Origin: Sambucus nigra
Taxonomy: Eukaryota; Streptophyta; Magnoliopsida; Dipsacales; Adoxaceae
DNA length: 64,000 nucleotides
NCBI GenBank assembly: GCA_949130495.1
Contig: OX422215.1
Coordinates: 531,447,755 to 531,511,754, forward strand
Direction of reading: 5' to 3'
Both the position numbers and the translations under genes were made by a program. Positions within the stretch are counted from its first letter, which is position 1. Every line of letters starts with the position of its first letter. The notes below the pieces were generated by a model. That model made no database searches. It saw nothing but the letters and a program-made list of their open reading frames with translations, and had not been told where the DNA came from. Positions 22,114 to 34,519 of this stretch are shown here, piece after piece.

Positions 22114-22163
22114 ATTTTAGTAGAGGGTTGGTCACCCGTTATTTTAATAAGTGGGGTGTCACA
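22114..22163 (+). repeat. Older gypsy LTR, right terminal piece
   Basis: Ends GTGGGGTGTCACA, the same terminus as the E9 LTRs (49829 and 57160) and the scrap at 34372. With 13716-14163 it makes one LTR end split by E2. Confidence 0.75.
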
Positions 22164-23182
22164 TATACGAGATCTAGTGCTTTTTATTTTACTCGATCAA
22201 ATTAGTTTGGGATGTTTGTTTTTTTACTAGAGGCATTTTTGATAAAACGATTTTTAAAAATAATTGTTTTTTAATCTCATTAGAACGAGATGTAGATCTC
22301 ATTAGAACAAACTCCATTGTTTGTTAGAATAAAGTCTAAAGTCATTATAATGAAATCAAAATTTCATTAGAATGGACTTCTAACGAGCATATATCAAAAA
22401 GGTCTCCGTTTGACAGAGCAACTCTTATTATTTGACAGAGCAAAAAAAGAAGTAGATTTTTCGTTCGAACGAGATTGGACCTTGCTAGAACGAACCTATA
22501 GTTTTCACTTGAATGAAATTCCATTTGCATTCGATCAAGAGAGCTACCTCGAAATTCGTGTATTGCTATAAAAAATCATGTTTTGAACAGTTTTTCTTAA
22601 GACTTTTGACGAAAATAAAAATTATATACATGTTCCCAAAGTGTTCATCTTTTGTTTCTTTAAAATAGTATTTGTTTTTCCAAATCACTTATCACGTAGA
22701 ATGATTTGTTGAGTTTCAAACCCTAGTTTCCATATACTACACCAACCCTGGTAGTGTTTACTTTACTGTTGATTTATGGAGCTGGGGGTGTACGGATGAA
22801 GAAGAAAGGATTCCGTAATCCTAAGGTTGTTCTGTGGATACCAAGGGAAGAGTTGCTTCCTGCAGATGATGCTGAACTGATCCGTATTTGTTAAAGATTT
22901 GAGGAACCGAGCATTATAGTTAATGGATATCTAATAATTTGTAAGTCTTCGAGTTTATCAAACTCTTCACAGTACTGAATATAAGTTTTGCCCCAAAGGG
23001 ATTTTTTTTAACTCTTTTTTCATGCATTTGGTTTGATTATGTGGTTTAATTATTTAATTTGGACTTGAGTTTGCATGCACACCTAATTATTAATCAAGAT
23101 AAAATTTTGTTTAAAAAAATTGAATCTTTGTGTGTGTATCCTAAGATACAAATATTCCAATTAAGCCCCAGCTGCGTTTTCA
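22164..23182 (+). repeat. E3 5' LTR, missing its start
   Basis: Aligns with 29579-30607 from TATACGAGATC onward. It holds several copies of a TTCGAAC-type motif, including the 12-bp palindrome TCGTTCGAACGA near 22460-22472. Ends GCGTTTTCA. Confidence 0.8.
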
Positions 23183-23185
23183 AAT

Positions 23186-23197
23186 TGGTATCAAAGC
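23186..23197 (+). promoter_or_regulatory. Primer-binding site of E3
   Basis: TGGTATCAAAGC, one mismatch from the initiator-Met tRNA complement, just after the LTR. Confidence 0.8.
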
Positions 23198-23305
23198 AGA
23201 TTATACTATTTTGTTGTGTGATCTTTAAATTGAGTTAAAATAGGCAATTTATATAATAGGGTTCCAAGTTTTTATGGTTTAAATTATGCTTACTAGAAAG
23301 CTATA

Positions 23306-26300
23306 ATGAGGTCCGTTTTAAAATCAAATGATAAAAGGGTTTGGCTTATGTGTGAAAGAGTGTGGAAACCACCCACTGTGACTACAGTCACCTCTTGGGC
23401 GGATGTAGAATTTATATGGAGTTATTTTAACTCATGTGACTTGAGTTCCTTTTCTAAAGTCGTCACCCCTGACAAGGTCTATTGCATCATTTCATGCACC
23501 ACATCTAAGGAACCGTGAGATATCTTCCAACTCACGCATGAGGTTACCAATGTTGTGAAAGCTTCTAAGCATAAAAATCTCACCACGGAGTTTGAGACCA
23601 TTATTGGGCTAACGACTGAGTCATTTGATGAATTTTATACTCAATTGTCTGATATTGTTAACTCTACTCTTAATTTGGGTGAGAATTACTGAGACACGAG
23701 TTATGAAAAAGATTTTAAAATCTCTTTTGTCCTTATTTATCCCTAAGGTTAATGTCTTAATTCGTTGGGAATTTTAGATACGCTTTGGTTAGAAGAACTC
23801 CTAAGAGACCTTCAAACTTATGAGATCGACATATTACCCGAAACTGTTAAGCCGAAAAAAAGGATTGCTTTAAAATCCTGAGATAAAAAGATAGAGGAGG
23901 TCTCTTTTGACTCCGAATATGATTTTGACTTAGATGATCTTGCTCTTTTCGTAAAAAATTTCACCAAATTTCTCAAGCTAAGAAAAGAAAATGCTCATAA
24001 AGAAAATAAAAATTTTGGGAAAGATAAAAAAAGTTTAAGTTGGGCAAGAAAAGTTTTGTAAAATCAAGAGGAGACTACCCTAAGAAAGATGAGGAGAGAT
24101 GTTATGAGTGCAAGGTAAATGTCACCAACCTCACAAGTGTGATATGAGATTAAAGAGATAGGGAAAAGGAAAAGCTACCTTCAATGCCACCCTTAGTGAT
24201 AGCGATGTCGAGTCGGTGGATTCCAATGATGAATCATAGCATAAATGTAACCTCACCGCATTCATGGGTAGTTATATTTGTATATTGAGTACATCTCATG
24301 CCGATGAGGGCGTTTCCAAACATGATGGCATCAACTGTAAGTCAAGTCATTCCGAAGAGAATAAGGGAGATGAAGTTTTGAGTGAGGGAGAAAGTTACCT
24401 ACAACGTGCTTACGATTTAGAGGATATATCGAAGACGGTAGGAAAGATATTCCACGGTCCCACTTTAGTTTTTAGGGAGAGTCAAGGAATAGTTACGATG
24501 GTGCATCCACTTCCCATGCCACTCTAGAGCCTATTCCTAAACTTGTGGTGGATCCATATGGGCCTCAACTTAACCCACCGAAGATATTTCAACCTAAATG
24601 AGCAAACCAATGTATACCCAAATAAGCCTATGTTTACACTTATTGAAAAATAAGACGTCACCTTAAGGAATTTTTCTACAAGTTAGGAAGAACTCATCGT
24701 ACACATACTTCAGCGCGCTGCTATAGTGATTTTTCTAGTCTTAAAGAGTAAGTTGAGTTGCAAGTCGTGACTTTTCAAATATTAATGGAAGAATTTCAAA
24801 AGATGTTTATGCCTTTGAGAACTCTTCCAATGCCTTGACCGGAGCCAACAATGATAAAGGCAAACAAAACATTACCTCCACTTAGGTACCTAATCATGAA
24901 GACAAAACCCGTTTTGTTCATGTTGCTCTCAAGGCTCAAGATACCACCGAATGGTATTTTGATAGGGGTGCTATACGCACATGACTAGTCACAAATCCTT
25001 TATTACCAATCTTTTGGATCACAACGAAGGGAAACTTAATTAACATAAGCCAATTGTGCACATAACTAGTATTTTAGGACATGGTTGTGTTGAGATACCC
25101 GAATTTCCTGAACTAAACAATGTGCTTACGTCGAAGGGTTGAAAGAAAACTTAATTAGCATAAGACAATTGTGCGACGCAAACTTTGAGGTAAAGTTTGA
25201 CCTATCCAAGTGTAACGTATATGATCAATCCGATGAAATATTACTACAAGCAGTGAGGACCAATTGTAATTTCTATATGATCATTCATAAGTCCTCCTTG
25301 GTCTACAACAATGCCATAGTCTCATCTATGGAGCTTTGGCTTCAATGAATTTTAGATATCTTGAGAGCCTAATGAAGAAAGACCTAGTCCGTGGCTTACT
25401 ATCACTTGGGAAACCAACTTCCTCAGTTTGTGGTCCTTTCCAACAATGAAACTAAATTTGAAGTCCTCATCAGAAGCTAACCATTACCACCTCTCGAGTG
25501 TTGGAGTTCATACATATGTATCTTATGGGTCCTACTCGTGCATATAGTATAGGTGGTAAGAGATACATTCTCGTGATAGTAAATAAATTTTTGAGATAAT
25601 CTATTGTGGGCTTTCCTAGATAAAAATATGATGCAGATGAGATCCTAATAACTAAGTGTCGTGTCTTACAAAACCAACACGGTGTCACTACTAATCGGAT
25701 GCATAGTGATAATGACACTAAATTTAAAGAAGCCGGAGTGGACATCAATTGTGATGTATTGGGCATCAAACACGAGTTTTCTCTAGTTCATACTCCTCAA
25801 TAAAATAGTATAGTTAGGAGGGATAACTGGACGATAGAAGAGATGGATATATCCATGTTTCTTATGAGAAATTTCCCTATATGTTTTTGGACAGAAGTGG
25901 TTAATACCATATGCCATATGGTGAATCGGGTATATCTTCATCCACACACGTTACACATGCCATATGAGTTAGGGACAAGAATAAACCCAACCTATCGTAT
26001 TTCCGTGTCTTTGACAGTACTTACTACATCTTGAGAGATACAGAGAACTTAGGAAATTTTGACTCCCAAAGCTATGAAAGGATATTTGTAGGTTATTCAT
26101 CATCTAGTATATCTTATAAAGTGTTTAACCTTGTAAGCTCTAAGGTTATGGAGTTAATAATTTTCATAATTAGGGATGATGAGCCGCCCATGTTTATTAA
26201 CCCTAACCCTGAGAGTGAGGATGATACACCCTTTGGTGATGATCCCATTGTTCCTCGTACTACTCCGATGGACCCCACTCTTGATTTAAAGGATCCACTC

Positions 26301-27908
26301 GCTTGAGTTCAAAAGATTTTGCTATACTTGGTGGTCCCACACTAGGTGTCAAGACGCGAGATCAACTTGAGAATGCGGCTAGCTAACTTCATTAAACTTC
26401 CTTAGTTGAGCCCAAGAATGTAAAAGAAGCACTCAATGACAAGAGTTGGATATTATCTGCGCAAGATGAGTTTCTTTAATTTTGCAAAAATGATGTCTGG
26501 GATTTTTTCCCCGGCATATCAAGACTAATGTGATTGGTACCAAGTGGATTTAAAAGAATAAGATGGACAAGAATGGTACCATAGTTCTCAATAAGACTAG
26601 GTTGGTCTCTAAAGACTACGCACAGATTAAGGGTGTAAACTTTGACGAGACATTTCGTCCACTTATACTCTCCATAGCATATTATATAGGCTTCATGTTA
26701 TATCAAATGGATGTCAATAGTACCTTCCTTAATGGCATCTACAGGAGGAAATGTACATGGAACAATTAAAGGTGTTGGAAGACCCAAAATACCAAGGACA
26801 CGTCTTTTATCTAACAAAATCTCGTATGGTTTGAAGTAAGAACCTCGTGTCTGGTATGAGGGGCTCACTTCCTATCTCTTAGCTCATGGCATCAAGAGAG
26901 TGGTAGTGGATAAAACGTTGTTTGTGAGGAGAGAGAGTGGTGCTATATTGGTTTGCTCAAGTCTATATGGACGACAGAGTATTTAGATCCATGTGCTCCC
27001 TACATGCTCACACTTTTGAGGAGGAGATGAAGAGTGAATTTGAGATGATCATGGTTGGTAAGCTTACATTCTTCTTTGGTTTCCAACTGCGTCAACTTGA
27101 GGATACGATATTTATATCTCAATCCAAATATGCTAGGGACCAAGTGAAGAAGTTTAGTTTAGACTCCTCTAGGAACTCATGCACCCCTATGAATACATCA
27201 ATTAAGATTATCAAGGACAATTTAGTCAAGAACGTATATCAACCCCTTTATAAGAGCTTAATAGGTAGTCTTCTCAACTACCACTAATCATCTCGACATT
27301 GCCTTTAGCATTGGATTTTATGCGTGATACCAAGCATCCCCCAAAGAGTCTCACTTGATCGCACTTAAACGTATCATCAAATACGTGAGTGCCACTCTTT
27401 CCTATGATATTTCGTGTTCTTTCGATACCGATGACCGTTTGTCTGCCTATTCGGATGTCGATTGGGATTGGAATATTGATGGTTGTATGAGCACCTCAGG
27501 TGGAAGTTTTTTTACTTTGGGAGTGATCTTGTCTCTTGGTTGAGCATGAAGAAAAACTCCATATCTTTATCCACGGTGGATGCCGAGTATATAGACGTCG
27601 CGAGTTATTGCACACAACTCTTATGGATGAAGCAAATGTTGGAAGATTATAGAATTTCCCAAGGCACGATAACTATTTAGTGTAATAATACGAGTGCTAT
27701 TTATATATCCTATAATCGGGTCCAACATTCTCCCACAAATCACATTAAGATACATGCGCACTTTATTGGTGATCTCATTGAGGAGAAGGTCGTGTCCTTG
27801 AGCTTTGTGAGCGTCGAATGTCAATTGACTGATATTTTCACAAAACCTTTAGGTGCACTTCGATTCGATAATCTTATAAATTCTTTGGGTATTTGTTCCG
27901 TTGATTAA
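23306..27908 (+). pseudogene. E3 copia gag-pol, heavily broken
   Basis: Gag of the copia (UBN2) type spans about 23306-24240, with W-A-D-V-E-F near its start and F-V-K-N-F near 23950; a zinc-knuckle remnant follows near 24100. The protease motif W-Y-F-D (about 24950) has lost its S-G. The pre-integrase segment is at 25120-25350 (E-N-L-I-S-I-R-Q-L) and integrase remnants at about 25480-26130. RT lies at about 26540-27290 (D-E-T-F-R-P, Q-M-D-V-N, F-L-N-G; the Y-V-D-D loop is degraded to Y-M-D-D), and RNase H runs to 27908 with S-T-V-D-A-E-Y and a C-N-N where C-D-N is expected. At least a dozen stops and frameshifts. The order integrase before RT proves copia. Similarity in RT and the G-rich 3' tracts points toward the SIRE/Maximus-like group, but this is not certain. 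Confidence 0.85.
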
Positions 27909-29381
27909 GTTCGAGCATTTTGTCTAGTAATTATCATGTTCATATCATATATTCCCATTGCTAGATTGTATTTCTATTATTTTCATAAGTTATTAAAAAC
28001 TTCTCTTTGTGATGTTTTTTAAAATTCCAAAAAAAATCAGTTTTTAAGAAAAAGTTTGAAAATTTTCAAAAGGATTTATTTTTGATAAAGTTTTTGAAAA
28101 AGACAAAAATATTTTTGTTTTTCACCATATATGGATGTGAATTTAAAATATTCAAATCACCCATAGATTCCATCCATTCATGTGACTTTTTCATGATGTT
28201 TTTAGATATGACTTCATTCCGTTAGTGTGCGTAATAATGTGTGCATCGCATTTAGTTATTCATTGATGATTACTTTATTAATGCTAGACTCTTTATCACC
28301 TTTATTCCATATGTGCACGGACTTTATGAACATTATACTTCCTTGTTATATGTCGAATACGGTGTTCTCATCTCAATCGTGCTTAATAACGAACCAAATA
28401 TTCTAGACATAAGTTGTTATTTTAAGAACCACTCCCCGAATTTGATTTCATGGAAAAATTTGGTATATGTTAAGCAATGGAAACGGGCTAGGAAATAGCA
28501 AAATTCTCTTTACGTTAAAACCCATCATTTTCAAAATAAGCCTAAATGAATAACGTCACACAAAAAGAGAAGTGTCAAGGCCAATTTTATTTCATTGATA
28601 CTTCTCTACATGTGAGCATTATGATATCTTCAAAATTTTAAAAGTGAAATATTTAATATATATGATTTTAAGGGTGTTATAAGGTAGAAAATCAATAGGT
28701 TTGCACAATGTACTCACTTGAAAAGCATTAATAGTTTGGCATTATTGATTTGAGGAGCATTAAAATTCATAGCATGTTTCATAAGTCGAATCATTTTCAT
28801 TTAAGTTCGATATTTTTACACCTATGTTATGAATGCCTATGTTGATTTGCCCGTGGAAATTCTTCACACAATTACATTCCATTTTCGTGATTCGGATATT
28901 TTCCTGTTATTCCATGATGCTATGTATTTTTATACCTATATGTAATTCTTATACTCATATATTTTTATTCTTGAAAATTTTGAAAAAATTCAAAAATAGT
29001 TGGTTTGCCTTTTAGAAATCTCATTGCATGTCCTTAATTGATTATCTTTGTGATGTTATTTTTTTTGAATTCATGTGATTCTTACTATTCATGTGTAGTT
29101 TATTACCCATTGTTTATTACGGACAAAAAGGGGGGAACAGATTGAGAGGGAGTTTTAATTTCTTTATAACTCGTACGCATCACGATATTCTTATGTTTCA
29201 TGTTTGTAAGTCTCTTTCGCTTTGATGATGATGTCATGGACTACACGGGATGAAGAATTTCAGATGAAAACAAAGTCTCAAATTTCATTCCATTTTAGGG
29301 CTTGGGAGGACATTATGATACATTATCTTAAGGGGTTTATTTTAATTTGGTTTTTGGTGTTTGGTTTATACCAAAATAGCC
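27909..29381 (+). other. E3 non-coding interior between pol and the 3' LTR
   Basis: About 1.5 kb without a supportable ORF. It contains an internal purine tract ACAAAAAGGGGGGAAC at 29123-29137, like the internal one of E2. In related copia groups an envelope-like ORF can lie here; I see none. Confidence 0.6.
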
Positions 29382-29392
29382 AAAGGGGGAGA
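29382..29392 (+). promoter_or_regulatory. Polypurine tract of E3
   Basis: AAAGGGGGAGA directly before the 3' LTR. Confidence 0.75.
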
Positions 29393-29393
29393 T

Positions 29394-30607
29394 TTATAAG
29401 AGAAAGATGTTATAATTTCTCATACCTTAGTTATTGTGTCCTATTCTATTGCAAATCATTGATATGAACCGAACATTATATCCGTATTTCCCTCTATGAT
29501 CATTTGAAGACTTGTTAGTGACCGAGCTTCGTGTGTGAGAATCAAGTCATTGGAATAGTCACAATTTTTTTATGGAGGTATACGAGATCTTGTGGTTTTG
29601 ATTTTACACGGTCAAATTATTCTGGGATGTTTGTTTTTTACACAAGGCATTTTTGATAAAATGATTTTTGAAAATAATATTTTTTTTATTTTTAATCTGG
29701 TTAGAATGAGATGTAGATCTCGTTAGAAAGAACTTCATAGTTCATTCAAATGAAGTCTAAAGTCATTAAAATAAATACAAATTTCATTTGATAGGACTTC
29801 TAAAAAGCATCTATCAAGAGGGCCTCTGTTTGACAGAGAAACTCTCGCTGGTAGTTCATTGGAAGGTCAATCGAACAAAATAGGCTTATCATTCGAATGA
29901 GATTGGACCTCGTTAGAATGAAACTATAGTTTTCATTCAAATGAGAACCTATTTTCGTTCGAAAGAGAGTGCCTCCTCAAAATTCATGTTTTTCTATTTA
30001 AAAAAACTATTTTGAAAACTTATTCTTAAGATTTTTGGTGAAAACAATAACCCTATACATGTTCCAAAAGTGTTCATCTTTTTATTTCTTTAAAACAAGA
30101 TTGGTTTTTCCAAATCACTCATCCTATAGAAGGACTTTTTGAGTTTCAAACCTTAGTTTCCAAATACTACATGAAATCCTTTTAGAATTACTCTCTAATT
30201 TGTAAAGTCGATGCTCTATAGCTGAAGAAGAAAGGATTCTATAATATTGAGTCTAATTGGTGGATACCAAGGGAAGAGTTGCTTTTTATGTATGGTGATG
30301 GACAGTGTCGTACCTGTTGAAGATTTTAAGGTTCATGCATTATACTTAGTGGAGCTCTAAGTGGTTTGTAATTCGTCAAGTCTGTCAAACTCTTTACAGT
30401 GTTGAACATAGGTTTTGTCCAAAATGGATTTTTCCTCAACACTTCTTCATGCGTTTAGTTTGATTGTGTGATTTTGTTATTTAATTTGGACTTGAGCTTG
30501 CATTCACACCTAGTTATTAATCAAGAAAAAATTTGGTTGAAAAATTGAATCTTTGTGTGTGTATACTAAGATACAAATAATCCAATTATTCTCCGCTATG
30601 TTTTTAG
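29394..30607 (+). repeat. E3 3' LTR
   Basis: About 1.2 kb. Starts TTATAAGAGAAAG, a decayed form of the TGTAAGAGAAA start seen in the LTR at 42301. Contains the palindrome TCATTCGAATGA at 29889-29900. The end is set by alignment with the left LTR and is uncertain by a few bases. Confidence 0.75.
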
Positions 30608-32710
30608 CATCGTCCCTAGAATTTGAGCGAATGGTATAGATCTAGGTCTAGGTATCTTTCTTCTAAACTCACCTTTACATTGCACTAGAAAAATAGCTCT
30701 CTTAATTAACTCACCAATTTTATGCCAAAGTTCATCTATAAGATCCTTACGGACTATTTGCCTCATATTTTTCATGAACTTTTGGTTTCTTTCTCTCAAG
30801 TACCTACAAGATTGATTGGTGTGATATTGTACCTTGCAAAGAGTAATATAAGAAACCTTCATTCTCACACTCTTCTTTGCCTCATAAGCACTCTTATCAA
30901 AACTTTCAAGTTTCTTTCTCTTAAAGAAAAAATGGACAACATGATTTCATTTTCCACTAAATGAGCATCCATCACCATTTTTCTCAAAATTGGATTCAGG
31001 CTCAACTTCCTTCTTTTTCATCAAAATAATTTGTTCTTTATCCTTCATTTGAAAGTTAGAAACTTCAACTTTTGATTTTTAAGTACACCTTTTTCAAGTG
31101 TTGGTTCTACAAGACCAATGCCATGTTTGTCATTCTTGATTTGGTCATATTTCATTAAAATTTTGTCAAGAACACATGTTTAATCAAGAATCTCCATCAT
31201 TAATTCCTTGGCAAGTTGCAACTCATGCTTCAACTTTTCAAAATTTCATTTTGAAGTTCCATATCTTCTTTTTCTTTAAAAATGGGATCATTTTGGATTT
31301 TTAAAGACTCACATTCCTTTTTCAAAACATCAACCTCCTTTTGATATCTAAACATTCCAATTGAACACCTTCAATCTTTTCATATTTATTTTCATGTTCA
31401 CTTTGAAAAGTTTTCATTTTGTTCAAAAGTTTGATGATCGACTTTTGAAGTTTCAAAGACTCTTGATAGATTTCATCAAAGGCATCTTGAAAGTCATCCA
31501 CATAATCATCACTTTCATCTTGTGATCTAGGAATGGAAGTACATGAACCTTTGTTACTATATGACGAAGAGTCACCAAGTGACTTATCCCTAGAAGCTTT
31601 AACTCGATTATTTCTCATAATATACTCTAATGGCATTCTCTCACCACTTGACTTTTCACACTCACCTACTTTAACCATTTAATCCATCTCACTCCCGCTT
31701 TCCTTACTAGCAGAGTTATCCTCACTTTCACTATCGGAGTAACTGAAACTATCCTTTTAGATTTTCTTCTTTTTGTCGAGCGCCTTGTTCTTCTCCAGAT
31801 TCTTCAAATATGTTTGACTCACATTGATATGGTGTCCTATACCTCCACATCCATAATAATGATCTTCTATATTCACCTTATTATTCTTATTATCACTCTT
31901 CTCTTCATAACAAATATGTTTAGTAGACTTGTATGGCTTTGGTTTAAAATTTATACCATTTTTGAAAGTTTTCTTATTGTTCATTTAGATTTTGCTAAAT
32001 CTTTTCACAAAAGAGCCATGTATACCTTGACATTTTCGTTGGGCCTATCCTCAGTTTTGCAAGGCATGTTCTCCTTTTATTTAACAATGTAAGCTAAATC
32101 CTTATTAGTCTTTGACACAATAACATTCTCCTTTTGATCACAAATTCTAAGTGGTCCAACTAACTCCTCTAAGTTACAATTTTTTGTGATCTTAACCTCA
32201 TTTAGGATAGCTACTTTGGTACTAAACCTCAAAGCTAGAACCCTAACCAAATTTTTAACAACTTTATCTTATGGAAAATTTTCACCAATATTAAACGAAT
32301 CGTTGATAACTTTTATTATTCTCGTATCGTATTCATTAAAACTCTCATCTTCAATCAGTCTCATTAATTTGAACTTTGTCTTAATGTGTTGCAAATTAGC
32401 TCGCTTAAAACTTAATGTTCCTTCATGTTTCACTCGCAAAATATCCCAAGCCTCCTTATCCAATTCACAATTTAGAATACGATTTTATTTTTTAGTGCTA
32501 GCCGATGCGAACAAAGTGTTCAAAGCAATGGAATTTTGGTTACAATCCATGAACTTCGCCTCGGTCCACAAAACTCTCGATTTCCTTCACTCCATCCTCA
32601 TCGATTGTAGGATAAATCCAACCTTATTGTATGCTCATATGTACTTTCTAATATTTTTATATCAAGTGTGTGATTATTTTAACTTTCCAACGACCATAAT
32701 ATGAACTGTC
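30608..32710 (-). pseudogene. gag: E4 copia gag on the minus strand, broken and truncated
   Basis: Read leftward from about 32710. A UBN2-type capsid region (32600-32100) has A-W-D-I-L and E-G-T motifs close to E3. A zinc-knuckle remnant (31870-31840, G-C-G-G-I-G-H-H) follows, then an acidic S-D-S-E-S-E segment (31740), coiled coil (31680-31322) and lysine-rich sequence to 30608. Several stops and frameshifts. The element is cut at 30607 where the E3 LTR ends, so protease, integrase and RT are absent. Confidence 0.75.
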
Positions 32711-32870
32711 AGCATAAGTTAGCCGATTAGTAGTGTTATTATCACAATATTGATACATCAATCACAAAACAACACTAGTCACAAGCAAAAAAGGTTTATG
32801 AGCAAAAACACAATGAACAGACAATAAATACAAGATCAACTACAAGCACATAAATGCAAAACAAGAGGAA

Positions 32871-32884
32871 CCTTTCTTACACCA
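32871..32884 (-). promoter_or_regulatory. Degenerate primer-binding site of E4
   Basis: On the minus strand TGGTGTAAGAAAGG follows the LTR end; it resembles the E6 site TGGTATTAGAGAAGG (41639-41625) and is a decayed initiator-Met complement. Confidence 0.5.
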
Positions 32885-32885
32885 A

Positions 32886-34197
32886 TTGAGGATGTGTGTG
32901 AATCAAATAAGTGTTCAACTCTAAAAAATCTAGAGGAGGGTCAGTAGGTTTGATTACAAGTTATGACTGATTTTTTTACAATTTTGAAACTTCATTCAAC
33001 TTTAAATGACCTAGCATATGTTATAACTGGATGATGTGATGCATAGCATGGATGAACAATTCATTGAGAAAATTTAGGCAGATATAAGACAATTCACAAC
33101 AATCAAAAACTAAAATTCAATTTTGATGAATTACTCCAGATCAATATGACATATAAATGTATTGTGGGATATAAGTGTGAAAATTGATAATAAACCCATA
33201 AAATAAATTCATAAGATGGATTTATGCGGAAAAAACCCTACCTAGGGGGAAAATCTCGATGCATTTCAATTTCTTATTCAATTTGAAAATAATTTTATAC
33301 AAAGCAAGAACGTACCTTGCACTCATGCACTCACAAGTAGTTACTAGTGAACTTCGAACATCCCCTGTTAACATAAGAAATTCACTTTAAGCTCTATAAA
33401 GTGAATGAGGGAGTAATTTCTCCTCCTTGAAATCAAGCCTTTATCTAATCTCTCAAATAGAACGAAACACCTCCAATTTTAGATCTAAGAGTGTTAGACT
33501 ATGGAATTCAAATGTGAAATAATTTTAATTGAACTTAACTAGTGTAGGTCGGAATCAAATCACTCTTAATTCTCTCTCAAATATATGAATTAAGTATAAA
33601 TCTAAGTTTTATTTAAATTTGGAGGAATAAGTGAATTTGAAATAAAGAAGCAAGATAAAGGATCTAAACCATGAAAATAATCTCAAAAGTGTGTTTGAGT
33701 TATGAGGTTTTTAGATATTTTAAAAAGAGAGGGAAATGGACCTATTTATAGGAAATTTTAAAAAATATTCTCCGTCTTGCACATTGTTGACTTTTTTCGT
33801 GCACAAGATTTTTGCTAGTGTTGAAATAGTGTGTAGTCGTGCACAGGGGTTTAATCATGACTGTGCGAACGGTTTGAAGTCAAATGTAATGTAGACTTCA
33901 AACTAAAGCACATAAAATCTAGGTCATTTCCAAAAGGGTTTACCCAACACAAATCAAAGATAAATTCACTTGTTTATCCTTTAAAAAAAATTCGTGAAAG
34001 TATGTAGACAAAATGTTCACTCACAAAACTATCAAAGGATATTTCTTCATAGTATGTGGCAATGAAAGTTTTGGGTTGCAGAGCATCTTTATTGATCTTT
34101 AAAGTTTCAAATTCCACGTGGTCTAAATAAACATGCATGACTCTATGAAATTCAATCATATGTAGTACAAATGACTCAACGACTCAATGTTATGACA
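32886..34197 (-). repeat. E4 5' LTR on the minus strand
   Basis: Starts TGTCATAAC at 34197 and ends just before the primer site, about 1.3 kb. A perfect TATA box CCTATAAATAGG lies at 33752-33741 on the minus strand. The boundary at 34197 coincides with the start of an unrelated gypsy LTR end. Confidence 0.6.
33741..33752 (-). promoter_or_regulatory. TATA box of E4 LTR
   Basis: CCTATAAATAGG on the minus strand, palindromic around the TATA core. Confidence 0.6.
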
Positions 34198-34372
34198 CGT
34201 AGTTTAGCTAACTATTATAAAATACTAATGTTTACATTTTTAAAATTTCCCAGTTTTATCCCAACATTGAAAACGCAGGGTCGTATGGATACTCGGTGTA
34301 TTTGGTTACTGAGAAACCTGTTCTAATCTAATTTAGGACTAATCACCCGGGGTTAATTAGGTGGGGTGTCAC
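34198..34372 (+). repeat. Gypsy LTR, 3' terminal fragment
   Basis: Ends TAGGTGGGGTGTCACA at 34372, the same terminus as E9. The order of motifs matches the last 175 bp of the E9 LTR. Confidence 0.7.
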
Positions 34373-34504
34373 AAAATCCCTTTCAGGCACAACGCATATT
34401 TCAGCATTGTTAAAGAGTTTGATAGACTCGATGACTTACAAACTACTTAGAGATCTACTAAGTATAATGCACAGGTCATCAAATTTTCAACAGATACGGT
34501 GCAG
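34373..34504 (-). repeat. Fragment of a copia LTR (E3/E6 family), minus strand
   Basis: Aligns with 41800-41935 in the same orientation and with the reverse complement of about 22880-23010 (shared AAAGAGTTT and GACTTAC segments). It may be what is left of the other LTR of E6. Confidence 0.65.
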
Positions 34505-34519
34505 CCCCCCCCCCCCCCC
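34505..34519. repeat. Run of 15 C
   Basis: Homopolymer exactly at the junction between the copia LTR scrap and the broken 5' side of E5. Confidence 0.9.

Larger units (their letters stand above)
22164..30607 (+). mobile_element. E3: decayed Ty1/copia element, left LTR truncated
   Basis: Related LTRs at 22164-23182 and 29394-30607 flank a degenerate copia gag-pol in the order Gag, protease, integrase, RT, RNase H. The left LTR lacks about 185 bp at its start, cut off at the gypsy LTR end at 22163. The LTR copies are clearly diverged, so it is an old insertion. The 3' end abuts minus-strand element E4. Confidence 0.85.

Noticed and set aside
34505..34519. Telomere- or centromere-type repeat
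   Set aside because: Pure C run only; no TTTAGGG units anywhere nearby.
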